A stretch of 64,000 nucleotides of DNA from Kitasatospora purpeofusca (GCF_000718025.1 NZ_JODS01000024.1:52528-116527), one strand, 5' to 3'. Numbered from the stretch's first letter, positions 24,655 to 34,225 are shown. Notes: generated from the letters alone by a model not told the origin. Translations and numbers: made by a program.

Positions 24655-24894
24655 TTCCGCATTCCTCTCAAGATGAATTCGAAGCACTGGTCGACCCGGT
24701 GGCGGTCGAACGCGCGCCGGCTGAAGGTGGTGCACACGCCCTGAACCGGTTGCAATCACTGCTGTCCGGATCAAAGAACGACGGTCCGGAAAGTTACGAC
24801 CTGCAGCGGAACCGGCCGCCACCGACACCCGCACGGCTGAGCCGCCCTCGGCAGGCTGACGTCGACGTCCTCACCGGCGCCTCCTCGGTCGGAT

Positions 24895-24934
24895 GCGTCA
24901 GCGGGTCAGCGGGTCAGCGCGTCAGCGCGTCAGT
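24895..24934. repeat. Five 8-bp tandem units over the glycerate kinase stop
   Basis: G(C/G)GTCAGC/T repeats five times at 24895, 24903, 24911, 24919 and 24927. The minus-strand TGA stop (24930-24932) is part of the last unit. Confidence 0.7.
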
Positions 24935-26018
24935 GCGCCGGCGCTCCGGCCGAGCGGGCCAGCCGTGTTCCGGCGAGCTTGAGCCAGTGGGTGGCCCGCC
25001 GTTGGGCGTCGTCGCTGTCGCCGGACAGGGACAGCAGGGTGAGCGCCCGTTCGTCGGTGGAGTCGCCCGCGACGACGCGGAGCGGTACGGCGGCGCGGTG
25101 TGCCCGGTCGATGACCTCGCCGACGGCCTTGCCGAGCAGGCTGGTGGCGTCGAAGCGGCCCTCGCCGGTGATCACGAGGTCGGCCCCGGCGAGGGCGGTG
25201 TCCAGGCCGAGGAGGTCGGCGACGGCGGCCGCGCCCGGGGTGATCCGGGCGTTCCAGGCGGTGGCGAGGCCGTAGGCGGTGCCGCCGGCCGCTCCGGCGC
25301 CGGGCTCTTCGGGGTCGCCTCCGAGCAACTCGGCGTAGCGGCGCAGGCCGTGTTCCAGCAGGGCGATCTCGGAGGGGCCGGCGCCCTTCTGCGGGCCGTA
25401 GACGGCGGCCGCGCCGTCGGGGCCGTACAGCGGGTTGGTGACGTCGGTGAGCAGTCGGACGCCGCCGGGCGGGGCGGGGCGCAGCCGGCGGGTGTCGATC
25501 TGCCCGGCGGTGGCGAGGGCGCCGCCGCCGTCGGGGAGCAGGGCTCCCGAGTGGCCGAGGACGCGCAGGCCGAGGGCGGAGAGCAGCCCGGCGCCGCCGT
25601 CGGTGGAGGCGGAGCCGCCGAGGGCGACGGTCAGCGCGGTGGCGCCCGCGTCCAGGGCGGCGGCGATCGCCTCGCCGGTGCCGCGGCTGGTGGCCGCGAG
25701 CGGTGCGAGGCGGCCTTCGAGCAGGGGGAGTCCGCTGGCGTCGGCGAGTTCGACCAGGGCGGTGCCGTCGGGGAGCAGCAGGTGGCGGCCAGGGACGGGA
25801 CGGCCGTCGGGGCCGGTGCAGCCGGGGACTTCGTGGACGGTCGCGCCGGGGTGGGCGGTGGCCACGGCGTCGAGGGTGCCCTCGCCGCCGTCGGCCATCG
25901 GCAGCAGGACGAGCTCGTCGTGGGGGCGGACGGAGTGCCAGCCGTCGGCGAGGGCCCGGGCGGCCTCGGCTGCGGTGGCGGTGCCCTTGAAGGAGTCGGG
26001 GGCGAGGACGATCCTCAT
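24930..26018 (-). CDS. Glycerate kinase
   Basis: 362 residues, typical for the GlxK/GckA family. M-R-I-V-L-A-P-D-S-F-K-G-T opens the protein, followed by M-A-D-G-G-E-G-T, the T-V-A-L-G-G-S-A-S-T-D-G-G-A-G loop, D-V-T-N-P-L-Y-G-P-D-G-A and L-V-I-T-G-E-G-R-F-D. It phosphorylates D-glycerate with ATP, feeding glycolysis. The ATG overlaps the upstream isomerase stop (ATGA), so it is the last gene of a four-gene operon and indicates that the pathway ends in glycerate. Confidence 0.93.
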   Translation of the reverse strand: MRIVLAPDSFKGTATAAEAARALADGWHSVRPHDELVLLPMADGGEGTLDAVATAHPGATVHEVPGCTGPDGRPVPGRHLLLPDGTALVELADASGLPLLEGRLAPLAATSRGTGEAIAAALDAGATALTVALGGSASTDGGAGLLSALGLRVLGHSGALLPDGGGALATAGQIDTRRLRPAPPGGVRLLTDVTNPLYGPDGAAAVYGPQKGAGPSEIALLEHGLRRYAELLGGDPEEPGAGAAGGTAYGLATAWNARITPGAAAVADLLGLDTALAGADLVITGEGRFDATSLLGKAVGEVIDRAHRAAVPLRVVAGDSTDERALTLLSLSGDSDDAQRRATHWLKLAGTRLARSAGAPAH

Positions 26019-26854
26019 GCTGCCGGGGCCACGTGGGTGAGGTGGCGTTCGGCGAGGGTGCGCAGGGTCTGCTCGCCGGGGGTGTCCCAGATCAGCTGGT
26101 TGAAGATCTCGACCTCGATCCAGCCGGTCCAGCCGGCGGCGGTGACGTGGTCGGTGAGGGTGCGGAAGTCGATGTGGCCGTCGCCGACGTGGCCGCGTCC
26201 GAGCAGGGCGTCGGCCGGGAGCGGCAGGGTCCAGTCGCAGACCTGGTAGGAGGCGATGCGGCCCTCCCGGCCGGCGCGGGCGATCTGTTCGGGGAGCTGC
26301 GGGTCCCACCAGACGTGGTAGCTGTCGACGACCACGCCGACCTGGGCGGCGGGGTGGGGGGCGGCGAGGTCGAGGGCCTGGCCGAGGGTGGAGACGACGG
26401 CGCGGTCGGCGCAGAACATCGGGTGCAGCGGCTCCAGGGCCAGTCGGACGCGGAAGTCCTCGGCGTGCGGGGCGAGTTCGGCGATCATGTCGGCGACGGC
26501 GCGGCGGGCGCCGGGCAGGTCGCGGCTCCCGTCGGGCAGGCCGCCGACGACCATCACCAGGGTGTCGGTGCCGAGTTCGGCGGCCTCCTCGATGGCGCGG
26601 AGGTTGTCGGCGAGCGCGGCCCGCCGCTCCTCCGGCCCGGCGGCGGTGAGGAAGCCGCCCCGGCAGAGGCTGCTGACGGCCAGCCCGGCGTCCCGGCAGA
26701 GCTTGGCGGAGCGGGCGAGGCCGGTCTCGGCGACCTTGTCCCGCCACAGGCCGATGGCGGGGATCCCGGCGTCCACGCAGCCCTGGACGGCTTCGGGCAG
26801 GCTCCAGCGCTTGGTGGTGATCTGGTTGAGCGACAGACGGGAGAGTCCGGTCAC
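26015..26854 (-). CDS. Sugar phosphate isomerase/epimerase family (TIM barrel, hydroxypyruvate-isomerase-like)
   Basis: 279 residues from a GTG nine bases after AGGAG. Xylose-isomerase-like metal ligands are visible: L-A-L-E-P-L-H-P, V-V-V-D-S-Y-H-V-W-W, and E-V-E-I-F near the end. The family interconverts keto and aldo forms of sugars or of hydroxypyruvate and tartronate semialdehyde. Coupling with glycerate kinase suggests it handles a C3 intermediate or a sugar upstream of it. This assignment is inference. Confidence 0.82.
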   Translation of the reverse strand: MTGLSRLSLNQITTKRWSLPEAVQGCVDAGIPAIGLWRDKVAETGLARSAKLCRDAGLAVSSLCRGGFLTAAGPEERRAALADNLRAIEEAAELGTDTLVMVVGGLPDGSRDLPGARRAVADMIAELAPHAEDFRVRLALEPLHPMFCADRAVVSTLGQALDLAAPHPAAQVGVVVDSYHVWWDPQLPEQIARAGREGRIASYQVCDWTLPLPADALLGRGHVGDGHIDFRTLTDHVTAAGWTGWIEVEIFNQLIWDTPGEQTLRTLAERHLTHVAPAA

Positions 26855-26975
26855 GGTGCCGGGCTCCTTTCGGGGAGGTGAGGGGAGACCGGTGGCCGCC
26901 CCGGGGGGAGGGACGGCCACCGAGCGGACGGCCACCGAGGGACGCGGGGCCCTGGGCCGGGGACGCGGCCCCGGC

Positions 26976-28124
26976 TCAGCCGAGCGGCGCCGCCACGGCG
27001 AGGTAGCGCCGCATCCGGTCGGCCGCGAGCTCGGGGTCGGGCAGGATCCCGGCGGCGTCGGCGAGGCGGAACAGCTCGACCAGGTGGGGGACGGAGCGGC
27101 CGCTCTGCGCGCCGCCGACCATGGTGAAGTGGTCCTGGTGCCCGGCCAGCCAGGCGAGCAGGACGATCCCGGTCTTGTAGTGGAAGGTCGGGGCGGCGAA
27201 CAGGTGCCGGGCCAGCGGCAGGGTCGGCGCGAACAGCGCCTCGTAGCGGTCGAGGTCCCCGGCGTCCAGGGCGTGCAGCGCGGCGGCGGCGACCGGGGCG
27301 ATCGGGTCGAAGACGCCCAGCAGCGCGTCGCTGTGGCCGTGTTCGTCGCCGCGGATCAGCTCCGGGTAGTGGAAGTCGTCGCCGGTGTAGAGGCGGACCC
27401 CGGCGGGCAGCGCGCGGCGCAGCGCGACCTCGCGGTCGGCGTCGAGCAGCGACACCTTGATGCCGTCGATGCGGTCGGCGTGCTCCTCGATGAGTTCCAG
27501 GACGGTGGCGGTGGCGGCGTCGAGGTCGGTGGAGCCCCAGTAGCCGGCCAGGGCCGGGTCGAACATCTCGCCCAGCCAGTGCAGGATCACCGGCTGCTCG
27601 GCCCGGCCGATGATCCGGCCGTAGACGCTCAGGTAGTCCTCGGGACCGCGGGCGGCGGCGGCCAGGGCGCGGCTGGCCATCAGGATCGGCCGGGCGCCGG
27701 CGGCCTCCACGACGTCGAGCTGCTCCTCGTAGGCGGCGGTGACGGTGGGGAGGGTGTGGGTGCCGGGGGCGAGCTGGTCGGTGCCGGCGCCGCAGGCGAG
27801 GAGTCCGCCGGCGGCGCGGGCCTCGGCGCCGGAGCGGGTGATCAGTTCGCGGGTGGCGGGCCAGTCGAGGCCCATGCCGCGCTGGGCGGTGTCCATGGCG
27901 TCGGCGACGCCGAGACCGAGGGACCACAGGTGGCGGCGGAAGGCGAGGGTGGTGTCCCAGTCGACGGCCGCGGGTGCGCCGGGGGCGTTGTCGCCGAGCG
28001 GGTCGGCGACGACATGGGCGGCGGCGTACACGACGCGGCCGGTCGGCGGCTCGGTGGCGGACGGGAGGCGGGGCGGCTCGGACATCCGGTGGCGGCCGTG
28101 GCCGGGCAGGTCGATCTCGGTCAT
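26976..28124 (-). CDS. DUF993 protein, DHDPS/NAL-type aldolase superfamily-like
   Basis: 382 residues. After a short N-terminal extension, a TIM-barrel pattern with A-C-G-A-G-T-D-Q-L, Q-P-V-I-L-H-W-L-G and I-D-G-I-K-V-S-L appears. Lys223 in G-I-K matches the Schiff-base Lys of dihydrodipicolinate synthase-like aldolases. DUF993 members have no established reaction. By position (between the oxidoreductase and the isomerase/glycerate kinase) it is a good candidate for the C-C cleaving step. The spacing of 121 bases to the next gene may hold a weak internal promoter. Confidence 0.82.
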   Translation of the reverse strand: MTEIDLPGHGRHRMSEPPRLPSATEPPTGRVVYAAAHVVADPLGDNAPGAPAAVDWDTTLAFRRHLWSLGLGVADAMDTAQRGMGLDWPATRELITRSGAEARAAGGLLACGAGTDQLAPGTHTLPTVTAAYEEQLDVVEAAGARPILMASRALAAAARGPEDYLSVYGRIIGRAEQPVILHWLGEMFDPALAGYWGSTDLDAATATVLELIEEHADRIDGIKVSLLDADREVALRRALPAGVRLYTGDDFHYPELIRGDEHGHSDALLGVFDPIAPVAAAALHALDAGDLDRYEALFAPTLPLARHLFAAPTFHYKTGIVLLAWLAGHQDHFTMVGGAQSGRSVPHLVELFRLADAAGILPDPELAADRMRRYLAVAAPLG

Positions 28125-28198
28125 GGTGTCAGCAATCGGGTCGGGGTGCGGGCGGGAGCGGGAGGAACCAGGGCGGGGGCGGGAGCAGGAGGCGGGGG

Positions 28199-29350
28199 TC
28201 AGAGCGCGAGGTCGGGCACGTCCAGGCGGCGGCCCTCGCGGGCGGAGCGCAGGCCGAGTTCGGCGAGCTGGACGCCCTTGGCGCCCTCCAGGAGGTCCCA
28301 CCGGTACTCGGAGCCGGTCACCACGTGCCGCAGGAACAGCTCCCACTGCACCTTGAAGCCGTTGTCGAACTCGGCGTTGTCCGGCACCCGCTGCCACTGC
28401 TCGCGGAAGGACTCGGTGGCGGCCAGGTCGGGGTTCCAGACCGGCTTGGGGGTGGCGGCCCGGTGCTGGAAGCGGCACTCGCGCAGCCCGGCGACGGCGC
28501 TGCCCTCGGTGCCGTCGACCTGGAACTCGACCAGTTCGTCGCGGTCGACGCGGACCGCCCAGGAGGAGTTGATCTGGGCGGTGATGCCGCCCTCCAGCTC
28601 GAAGATGCCGTACGCGGCGTCGTCGGCGGTGGCCCGGTAGGAGCGGCCCTGCTCGTCGACCCGGGCGGGGATGTGGGTGGTGGTGTGGGCGTAGACGGAG
28701 CGGACCGGGGCGACGATGCCGTCCAGCACGTAGCGCCAGTGCGGGAACATGTCGAGGACCATGCCGCCGCCGTCCTCGGCGCGGTAGTTCCAGGACGGCC
28801 GCTGGGCCTCCTGCCAGTCGCCCTCGAAGACCCAGTAGCCGAACTCGCCGCGCACGGACAGGATCCGGCCGAAGAAGCCGCTGTCGACCAGGCGCTTGAG
28901 CTTGAGCAGGCCGGGGAGGAACAGCTTGTCCTGGACGGCGCCGTTGCGGACCCCGGCGTCGCGGGCCAGGCGGGCCAGCTCCAGCGCGGCGTCCAGGGAC
29001 TCGGCGGTGGGCTTCTCGGTGTAGATGTGCTTGCCGGCGGCGACGGCCCGGCGGATGGACTGCTCGCGGACCTGGGTGAGCTGGGCGTCGAAGTAGATCT
29101 CGGCCAGCGGGTGGGCGAGGGCCTCGTCCAGGTCGGTGGTCCAGTGGGTCAGGCCGTGCCGGTCGGCGATCTCCTTGAGCTTGTGGGCGCTGCGGCCGAC
29201 CAGGATCGGTTCCGGCCACAGCACCTCGCCGTCGCCGAGCGGCAGTCCGCCCTGCTCGCGGATGGCGAGGATGGAGCGGACGAGGTGCTGGCGGTAGCCC
29301 ATTCGACCGGTGACACCGTTCATGACGATGCCGATCACCCTGCGGGACAT
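28199..29350 (-). CDS. Gfo/Idh/MocA family oxidoreductase, first gene of LacI-controlled operon
   Basis: 383 residues. I-G-I-V-M-N-G-V-T-G-R-M-G is an unusual dinucleotide site that resembles the DapB type. Y-T-E-K-P-T carries the conserved E-K-P, D-G-G-G-M-V-L-D-M-F-P-H-W the active-site region (Asp and His). AAGG lies upstream of the ATG. It probably oxidises a sugar or sugar acid as the first pathway step. The operator at 29401-29414 is 50 bases upstream, so repression by the divergent LacI protein is expected. Confidence 0.87.
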   Translation of the reverse strand: MSRRVIGIVMNGVTGRMGYRQHLVRSILAIREQGGLPLGDGEVLWPEPILVGRSAHKLKEIADRHGLTHWTTDLDEALAHPLAEIYFDAQLTQVREQSIRRAVAAGKHIYTEKPTAESLDAALELARLARDAGVRNGAVQDKLFLPGLLKLKRLVDSGFFGRILSVRGEFGYWVFEGDWQEAQRPSWNYRAEDGGGMVLDMFPHWRYVLDGIVAPVRSVYAHTTTHIPARVDEQGRSYRATADDAAYGIFELEGGITAQINSSWAVRVDRDELVEFQVDGTEGSAVAGLRECRFQHRAATPKPVWNPDLAATESFREQWQRVPDNAEFDNGFKVQWELFLRHVVTGSEYRWDLLEGAKGVQLAELGLRSAREGRRLDVPDLAL

Positions 29351-29400
29351 GGCGGACCTTCTTTCCGGGGTAGCTGCGCGGGAGGTGCGCGCGGATTCCT

Positions 29401-29414
29401 GGTAAGCGCTTTCC
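29401..29414. promoter_or_regulatory. LacI-family operator 1
   Basis: GGTAAGCGCTTTCC, the CGCT-centred palindrome typical of LacI/GalR proteins, sits between the catabolic operon (start 29350) and its divergent LacI gene (start 29433). Confidence 0.75.
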
Positions 29415-29432
29415 GCCGGGTACGTTACGAGC

Positions 29433-30491
29433 ATGCCGAACCCGAGGTCAACCACCCGTGCCACCCGTTCCACCGGCGCCGTGACGCTGCAACGCGTCGC
29501 GGAGCATGCCGGGGTGTCGATCGCCACGGCCTCGCGGGTGCTCCACGGGGGCACCCGCACCGTGGGGGAGGAGCTGCGCCGCAAGGTGGAGGACGCGGCC
29601 CGGGACCTCGGTTACGTCTCCAACGCGCCCGCGCAGGCGCTGGCCCGCTCCTCGACCTCCGTGGTCGGCCTGGTCGTGCACGACATCGCCGACCCGTACT
29701 TCGCGGCGATCGCCGCCGGCGCGATGCGGGCCGCCAAGCGGCACCGGCTGATGGTCATGATCGCCGCCACCTTCGGTGACCCGGAGCTGGAGATCGAGTA
29801 CGTGCGGAGTCTGCGCGCCCAGCGGGCGCGGGCGGTGCTGCTGGCCGGCAGCGGCGTCGCCGACCCGGACCTCACCGCGCGCCTGGCCGCCGAACTGGAC
29901 GCCTTCCGGGCCGACGGCGGCCGGGTGTCCTGCATCGGCGAACGGGGCGTCGAGCCGTACGTCCCGCTGGACCACACCGGCGGGGCCGAGCGCGCGGCCA
30001 CCGAACTCTGGCAGCTCGGACACCGCCGGATCGGCGTGGTCGCCGGGCCGGAGGGCCTGGTGACGGTGCAGCGGCGGCTCGCCGGGATCAGGGCGGCGTG
30101 GTCCCGGCTGGGCGGTGAACTCCCGGACCGCAGGGTCGTGTTCGCGGACTTCACCCGCTCGGGCGGCCGGGAGGCGGCGCTCGGGCTGTTCGCCGCCGAG
30201 CCGGGGGTCACGGCGGTGCTGGCCCTGAACGACGTGATGGCGGCCGGGGTCCTGGCCGCCGTGCAGGACGACCTGGGGCGGCGCGTCCCGGAGGAGGTCT
30301 CGGTGGTCGGCTTCGACGACGTCCCGTTCGCGGTGGACCTGCGGCCGTCGCTGACCACCGTCCGCCTGCCGCTGGAGGAGGCGGGGGAGCGGGCCGTCCA
30401 GCTGATCGCGGACGGCGCCTCGCCGGCCCGGCAGGCGCCGCTGGGTGTGGCCCTGGTGGTGCGCGGCAGCACGGGGCCGGTGGCGGGCTGA
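29433..30491 (+). CDS. LacI/GalR-family repressor
   Basis: 352 residues. The HTH reads V-T-L-Q-R-V-A-E-H-A-G-V-S-I-A-T-A-S-R-V-L and the hinge helix N-A-P-A-Q-A-L-A-R-S. The periplasmic-binding-protein-like ligand domain has GLVVHDIADPYFAAIAAGAM, a D-H-T-G-G-A region and E-V-S-V-V-G-F-D-D. It should repress the divergent oxidoreductase-DUF993-isomerase-kinase operon and itself, released by a sugar-like inducer. One operator lies 19 bases before its start and a second one 36 bases after its stop. Confidence 0.92.
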   Translation: MPNPRSTTRATRSTGAVTLQRVAEHAGVSIATASRVLHGGTRTVGEELRRKVEDAARDLGYVSNAPAQALARSSTSVVGLVVHDIADPYFAAIAAGAMRAAKRHRLMVMIAATFGDPELEIEYVRSLRAQRARAVLLAGSGVADPDLTARLAAELDAFRADGGRVSCIGERGVEPYVPLDHTGGAERAATELWQLGHRRIGVVAGPEGLVTVQRRLAGIRAAWSRLGGELPDRRVVFADFTRSGGREAALGLFAAEPGVTAVLALNDVMAAGVLAAVQDDLGRRVPEEVSVVGFDDVPFAVDLRPSLTTVRLPLEEAGERAVQLIADGASPARQAPLGVALVVRGSTGPVAG

Positions 30492-30804
30492 CGGGGGCGG
30501 ACCGGCGGGAAGTGGCCGGCCGGGCTGGATAGCGCTTACCAAGGTGGGGGCCGCTGGTGCAGCTCCCACGGGCCCCCGGCCGCTGACACCGCCGGGGGCC
30601 CGTCCCACGCTGTGCTCCGGTGCCGCCGCTACGACACCCGCGAGCGGCGCCGGGCGCTGGCCTGCGTCCTGGGCCCGGCACCCGCCCCGGCCACGACCCC
30701 CTGAACCCACCGGAGCCGAAGCTTCGGCGGTCACCGCCCCCCGGCGGTCACCGCCCCCCGGCGGGCACAGCCGCCCGCCACCGGACGAAGGACGACCACC
30801 GCTC
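30492..30804. other. Intergenic region between LacI gene and M6 pseudogene
   Basis: Apart from operator 2 and a tandem copy of GGTCACCGCCCCCCGGC near 30727-30762, no gene or clear promoter is seen. Confidence 0.4.
30527..30540. promoter_or_regulatory. LacI-family operator 2
   Basis: GGATAGCGCTTACC differs by one base from the reverse complement of operator 1. It lies 36 bases after the LacI stop and about 265 bases before the broken M6 protease gene. It could serve DNA looping or control of the downstream gene. Confidence 0.6.
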
Positions 30805-33153
30805 GTGAAGATCCCGCACCCTCGCCGCGGCCACCGCCGCCGCGATCGCCGCCTCCATAGGCATGATGCTGCTGCCGCCCAGCGCCTCGGCCGCCGACGA
30901 CCTCGGCGCCACGCTCGACCCCGCCGAGGCCCAGGTGGCCCGCGCGGTCGAGCACAATCTGCCCGGACCCCTGACCGAAAAGGCCGACGCCGCCCGGAAG
31001 ACCGCCACCGAACAGCTCGTCAACGGGACCGCCACCGTCGAGCAGCGCGGCACCAGCACCGCCGTCAGGCTCGGCGACGGCCAGTACGTCGAACTCGCCC
31101 GGCAGCGGACCGACCGGATCTTCACCGTCCTGGTCGAGTTCGGCGACCAGGTCGACACCACCACCACGCACGACGGAGAGCCCAAGTACGGCGGCACCCC
31201 GGGGCCGTTGCACAACAGCATCGACCGTCCCGACCGGGCGGTCGACAACCCACCGCCTGGCAGCCCGACTACGACCGGGCCCACTACCAGGGCCTCTACT
31301 TCGGCACCACCGGGGACTCCCTGAAGACCTACTACGAGAAGCAGTCCTCCGGGCGCTACTCCGTCGACGGCACCGTCACCGACTGGGTGGAGGTGCCGTG
31401 GAACGAGGCCCGCTACGGCTCCAACTGGTGTGGCGACAACGTCTGTTCCAACGCCCAGGACCTCATCCGCGACGCCGTCGACGCCTGGGTCGCCGACCAG
31501 AAGGCCCACGGCCGCACGGACGAGCAGATCCGCGCCGCGATCGCCGAGTACGACCAGTGGGACCGCTACGACTTCGACGGCGACGGCGAGTTCAACGAGC
31601 CGGACGGCTACCTGGACCACTTCCAGATCGTCCACGCCGGTGTCGACCAGTCCGCCGGGGGAGGCGCCCAGGGGCCCGACGCGCTCTGGGCGCACCGCAG
31701 TTACGTCTACGGCTCGGGCTCCGGGAAGACCGGACCGGCCGGGAACAAGCTCGGCGGAACCCCCGTCGGCAGCACCGGCATCTGGGCCGGCGACTACACC
31801 ATGCAGGCCGAGAACGGCGGCCTCGGCGTGTTCGCCCACGAGTACGGCCACGACCTCGGCCTGCCCGACCTCTACGACACCACCGGCCACGGCATCGACA
31901 ACTCGGTCGGCTACTGGTCGCTGATGAACTCCGGCTCCTGGCTGGGCGAGGGCCGCGACGAGATCGGCGACCGCCCCGCCGACCTGGACGCCTGGAGCAA
32001 GCTCCAACTGGGCTGGCTGAGCTACGACCGGGCCACCACCGGGGAGGTGTCCGTGCACCGCACCGGCCCGGTGGAGTACAACACCGCGCTGCCGCAGGCC
32101 CTGGTGGTCGAGCTGCCGAAGAAGAGCGTCACCACCGTCATCAACACACCGGCCGCGGGCACCCAGGAGTGGTGGAGCGGCAGCGCCGACAACCAGAACG
32201 CCACCCTGGTGCGCGACCTCGACCTGACCGGCCGGACCACGGCCGCGCTGACCGCCAAGGGCTGGTACGAGCTGGAGCGCGACTTCGACTAGGCCTACGC
32301 CGAGGTCTCCACCGACGGCGGCAGCGAGTGGACCGCGCTGGCCGGCACCTTCGACGGCGCCCCGATCCCGCGCAACCCCAGCGGCTCCCCCTCCCTCACC
32401 GGCACCTCCGGCGGCGCCTGGGGCACCCTCGCCTACCCCCTGGACGCCTACGCGGGCCGCCAGGTCAAGGTCCGCTTCCGGGTCGCCACCGACGGCAGCA
32501 CCCACCTCAAGGGCCTCACCCTGGACGAGCTGTCCGCCACCGCCGACGGCACCGTGCTGTTCGCCGACGGCGCCGAGAACGGGGACAGCGGCTGGCACGC
32601 CAGGGGCTTCACCCGCACCACCGGCACCTTCACCCAGCAGCACGGCCAGTACTACCTGGTCGAGAACCGCCAGTACGTCTCCTACGACAGCACCCTGCGC
32701 ACCGGCCCGTACGTCTTCGGCTCGGTCCGACGGCCGCGCCGGGTCGAGCACTTCCCCTACCAGAACGGCCTGCTGATCTGGTTCTGGGACGCCTCGCAGA
32801 GCGACAACAACGTCTGGGACCACCCCGGCTCCGGCCTGGTGCTGCCCGTCGACGCCCACCCCGCGCCGCTGCGCTGGAAGGACGGCCGGCTGATGAACAC
32901 CCGGGTCCAGAGCTACGACTCCACCTTCGGCTCCGAGGCGACCGACAGCCTCACCCTGCCCCGCGCCGACGTCCCGGTGACCGTGCCGAGCCTGCCGGGC
33001 GTGGCGGAGTTCAACGACCGCACCGGTGTCTACTGGGACGCCGCGAACCCGTACAACAGCGTCAAGGTCCCGGCCACCGGCACCAGCATCCAGCTGCTGT
33101 GGAACAGCGCCGACAGGCTGGAGTCGCTGATCATGGTGCGCCCGGCGTACTGA
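30805..33153 (+). pseudogene. M6 family (immune inhibitor A-like) secreted metalloprotease, disrupted
   Basis: The product would be ~780 residues: signal peptide, N-terminal domain (L-D-P-A-E-A-Q-V-A-R-A), catalytic HEYGHDLGLPD (~31840-31872) with downstream Y-W-S-L-M-N-S-G-S-W Met-turn region, and a C-terminal lectin-like part. Three lesions break it. An extra base in the C-run at 30813-30815 separates the GTG start (30805) from the signal peptide frame. A missing base near 31250 shifts frame between D-R-A-V-D-N and T-A-W-Q-P-D-Y. An in-frame TAG at 32290-32292 stands where relatives have Trp (D-F-D-W-A-Y-A-E-V-S). The frame continues intact to a TGA at 33151. It is decayed recently, or the homopolymer-type shifts are sequencing errors. 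Confidence 0.8.
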
Positions 33154-33174
33154 CCGCCGGGTGTCACGTGGTCG

Positions 33175-33215
33175 CCCGGCTGCCGGGGCCCGGTACTCGG
33201 GCCCCGGCAGCCGGG
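33175..33215. terminator. Perfect 17-bp hairpin after the M6 gene
   Basis: Stem 33175-33191 with 33199-33215 and a 7-base loop, 21 bases after the M6 stop. Confidence 0.72.
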
Positions 33216-33322
33216 TCGCCACGCCCCTCCGGGGTGGCGGATATGCGGAGCGGGTGCCGGGCCACCGCTCATGATGTCTGCGGAGGCCCGTCGGGGGCCC
33301 GGTCCGCGAGGAGTGGAGGCGG

Positions 33323-34108
33323 GTGGATCTGTGGCTGCTGAACCACGTCCCGACCGTGCCGCTGGCCGCGCTGGTGGTCGGCGGGTTCGTGCTGGCGGCG
33401 CTGGCGGGCAGCGTGCTGGCCCTGCGCCGGTTCCCGGGCCTGGCCGACGGCGAGTACAACGAGATGGCCGGGGTGCTGCTGGGCATGTTCGGCGCGATCT
33501 ACGGCATCATCCTGGCCTTCGTCGTGGTCAACCTGTGGACCGAACTGCACGACGCCGGGCACATCGTGGCCGCCGAGGCGAGCGCCGTCTCGCAGATCGT
33601 GCGTGACGCCGAGGCCTTCCCGCCCGCCACCCGGGAGGCGGTGCACGCGGCGGTGCGCGACTACGTGCACGCCGTGGTGGAGGACCAGTGGCCGCTGATG
33701 CGGGCGGGCCACGGGGACTCGGCGGTGACGACCCGGGCGGTGGACGGGATGTACCGGGTGTTCGTCGACTACGAGCCCGGGACGGCGTCCGAACAGGCCT
33801 TCTACGGCAAGGCCCTGGACAGCCTCAACGAGGTGGCCGGCCTCCGGCGCAGCCGGATCGCCGACAGCCGGGGGAGCCTCCCCGCGCTCCTCCAGGCCCT
33901 GATCTTCGGCGGCGCCGTCGTGATGACCGCGCTGGCCCTGATGTACGGGGTGCGCGACCGCCGGTTCCGGCTGCTGTTCGTCGGCACGGTGGCCACCCTG
34001 ATCGGCTTCAGCCTGCTGCTGGTCATCGTGCTGGACCGGCCGTTCTCGGGGGATCTGAGCGTCTCCCCGCAACCGTTCCGGGAGAGCGCCCTCGCCCGGT
34101 TCTGGTAG
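33323..34108 (+). CDS. DUF4239 family membrane protein
   Basis: 261 residues; GGAGG lies before the GTG start. Two hydrophobic segments at the N-terminus (residues ~10-30 and 45-70, with E-M-A-G-V-L-L-G-M-F-G-A-I-Y-G-I) and two at the C-terminus (~190-235) enclose a ~110-residue soluble helical region (AEASAVSQIVRDAEAFPPAT). This 2+2 layout is that of DUF4239, a bestrophin-like family proposed to be membrane channels, with no known physiological role in actinomycetes. It stands alone and is convergent with the aroA-like gene. Confidence 0.78.
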   Translation: MDLWLLNHVPTVPLAALVVGGFVLAALAGSVLALRRFPGLADGEYNEMAGVLLGMFGAIYGIILAFVVVNLWTELHDAGHIVAAEASAVSQIVRDAEAFPPATREAVHAAVRDYVHAVVEDQWPLMRAGHGDSAVTTRAVDGMYRVFVDYEPGTASEQAFYGKALDSLNEVAGLRRSRIADSRGSLPALLQALIFGGAVVMTALALMYGVRDRRFRLLFVGTVATLIGFSLLLVIVLDRPFSGDLSVSPQPFRESALARFW

Positions 34109-34167
34109 CGGCGCCGGAGGCGGGCACAGCTGCCCCGCCCCCGGCACCGCCCGGGCGTTCCGTCGCG

Positions 34168-34225
34168 GGTCGGTCGGTCGGTCAGTCGGTCGGCCGGCCA
34201 GTCGGTCGGTCAGTCGGTCAGCCGG
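34168..34225. repeat. GGTC/AGTC tetranucleotide array over the aroA-like stop
   Basis: About fourteen degenerate 4-bp units (GGTC, AGTC, GGCC) run from 34168 to 34225, including the stop codon of the minus-strand gene (34218-34220). Such microsatellites are prone to slippage. Confidence 0.65.

Noticed and set aside
31240..31260. Programmed ribosomal frameshift in the M6 gene
   Set aside because: No slippery heptamer or downstream pseudoknot is evident, and a second shift plus an amber codon in the same gene make decay or sequencing error simpler.
34168..34225. Possible CRISPR-like or att repeat
   Set aside because: The units are 4 bp microsatellite repeats without spacers or cas genes.
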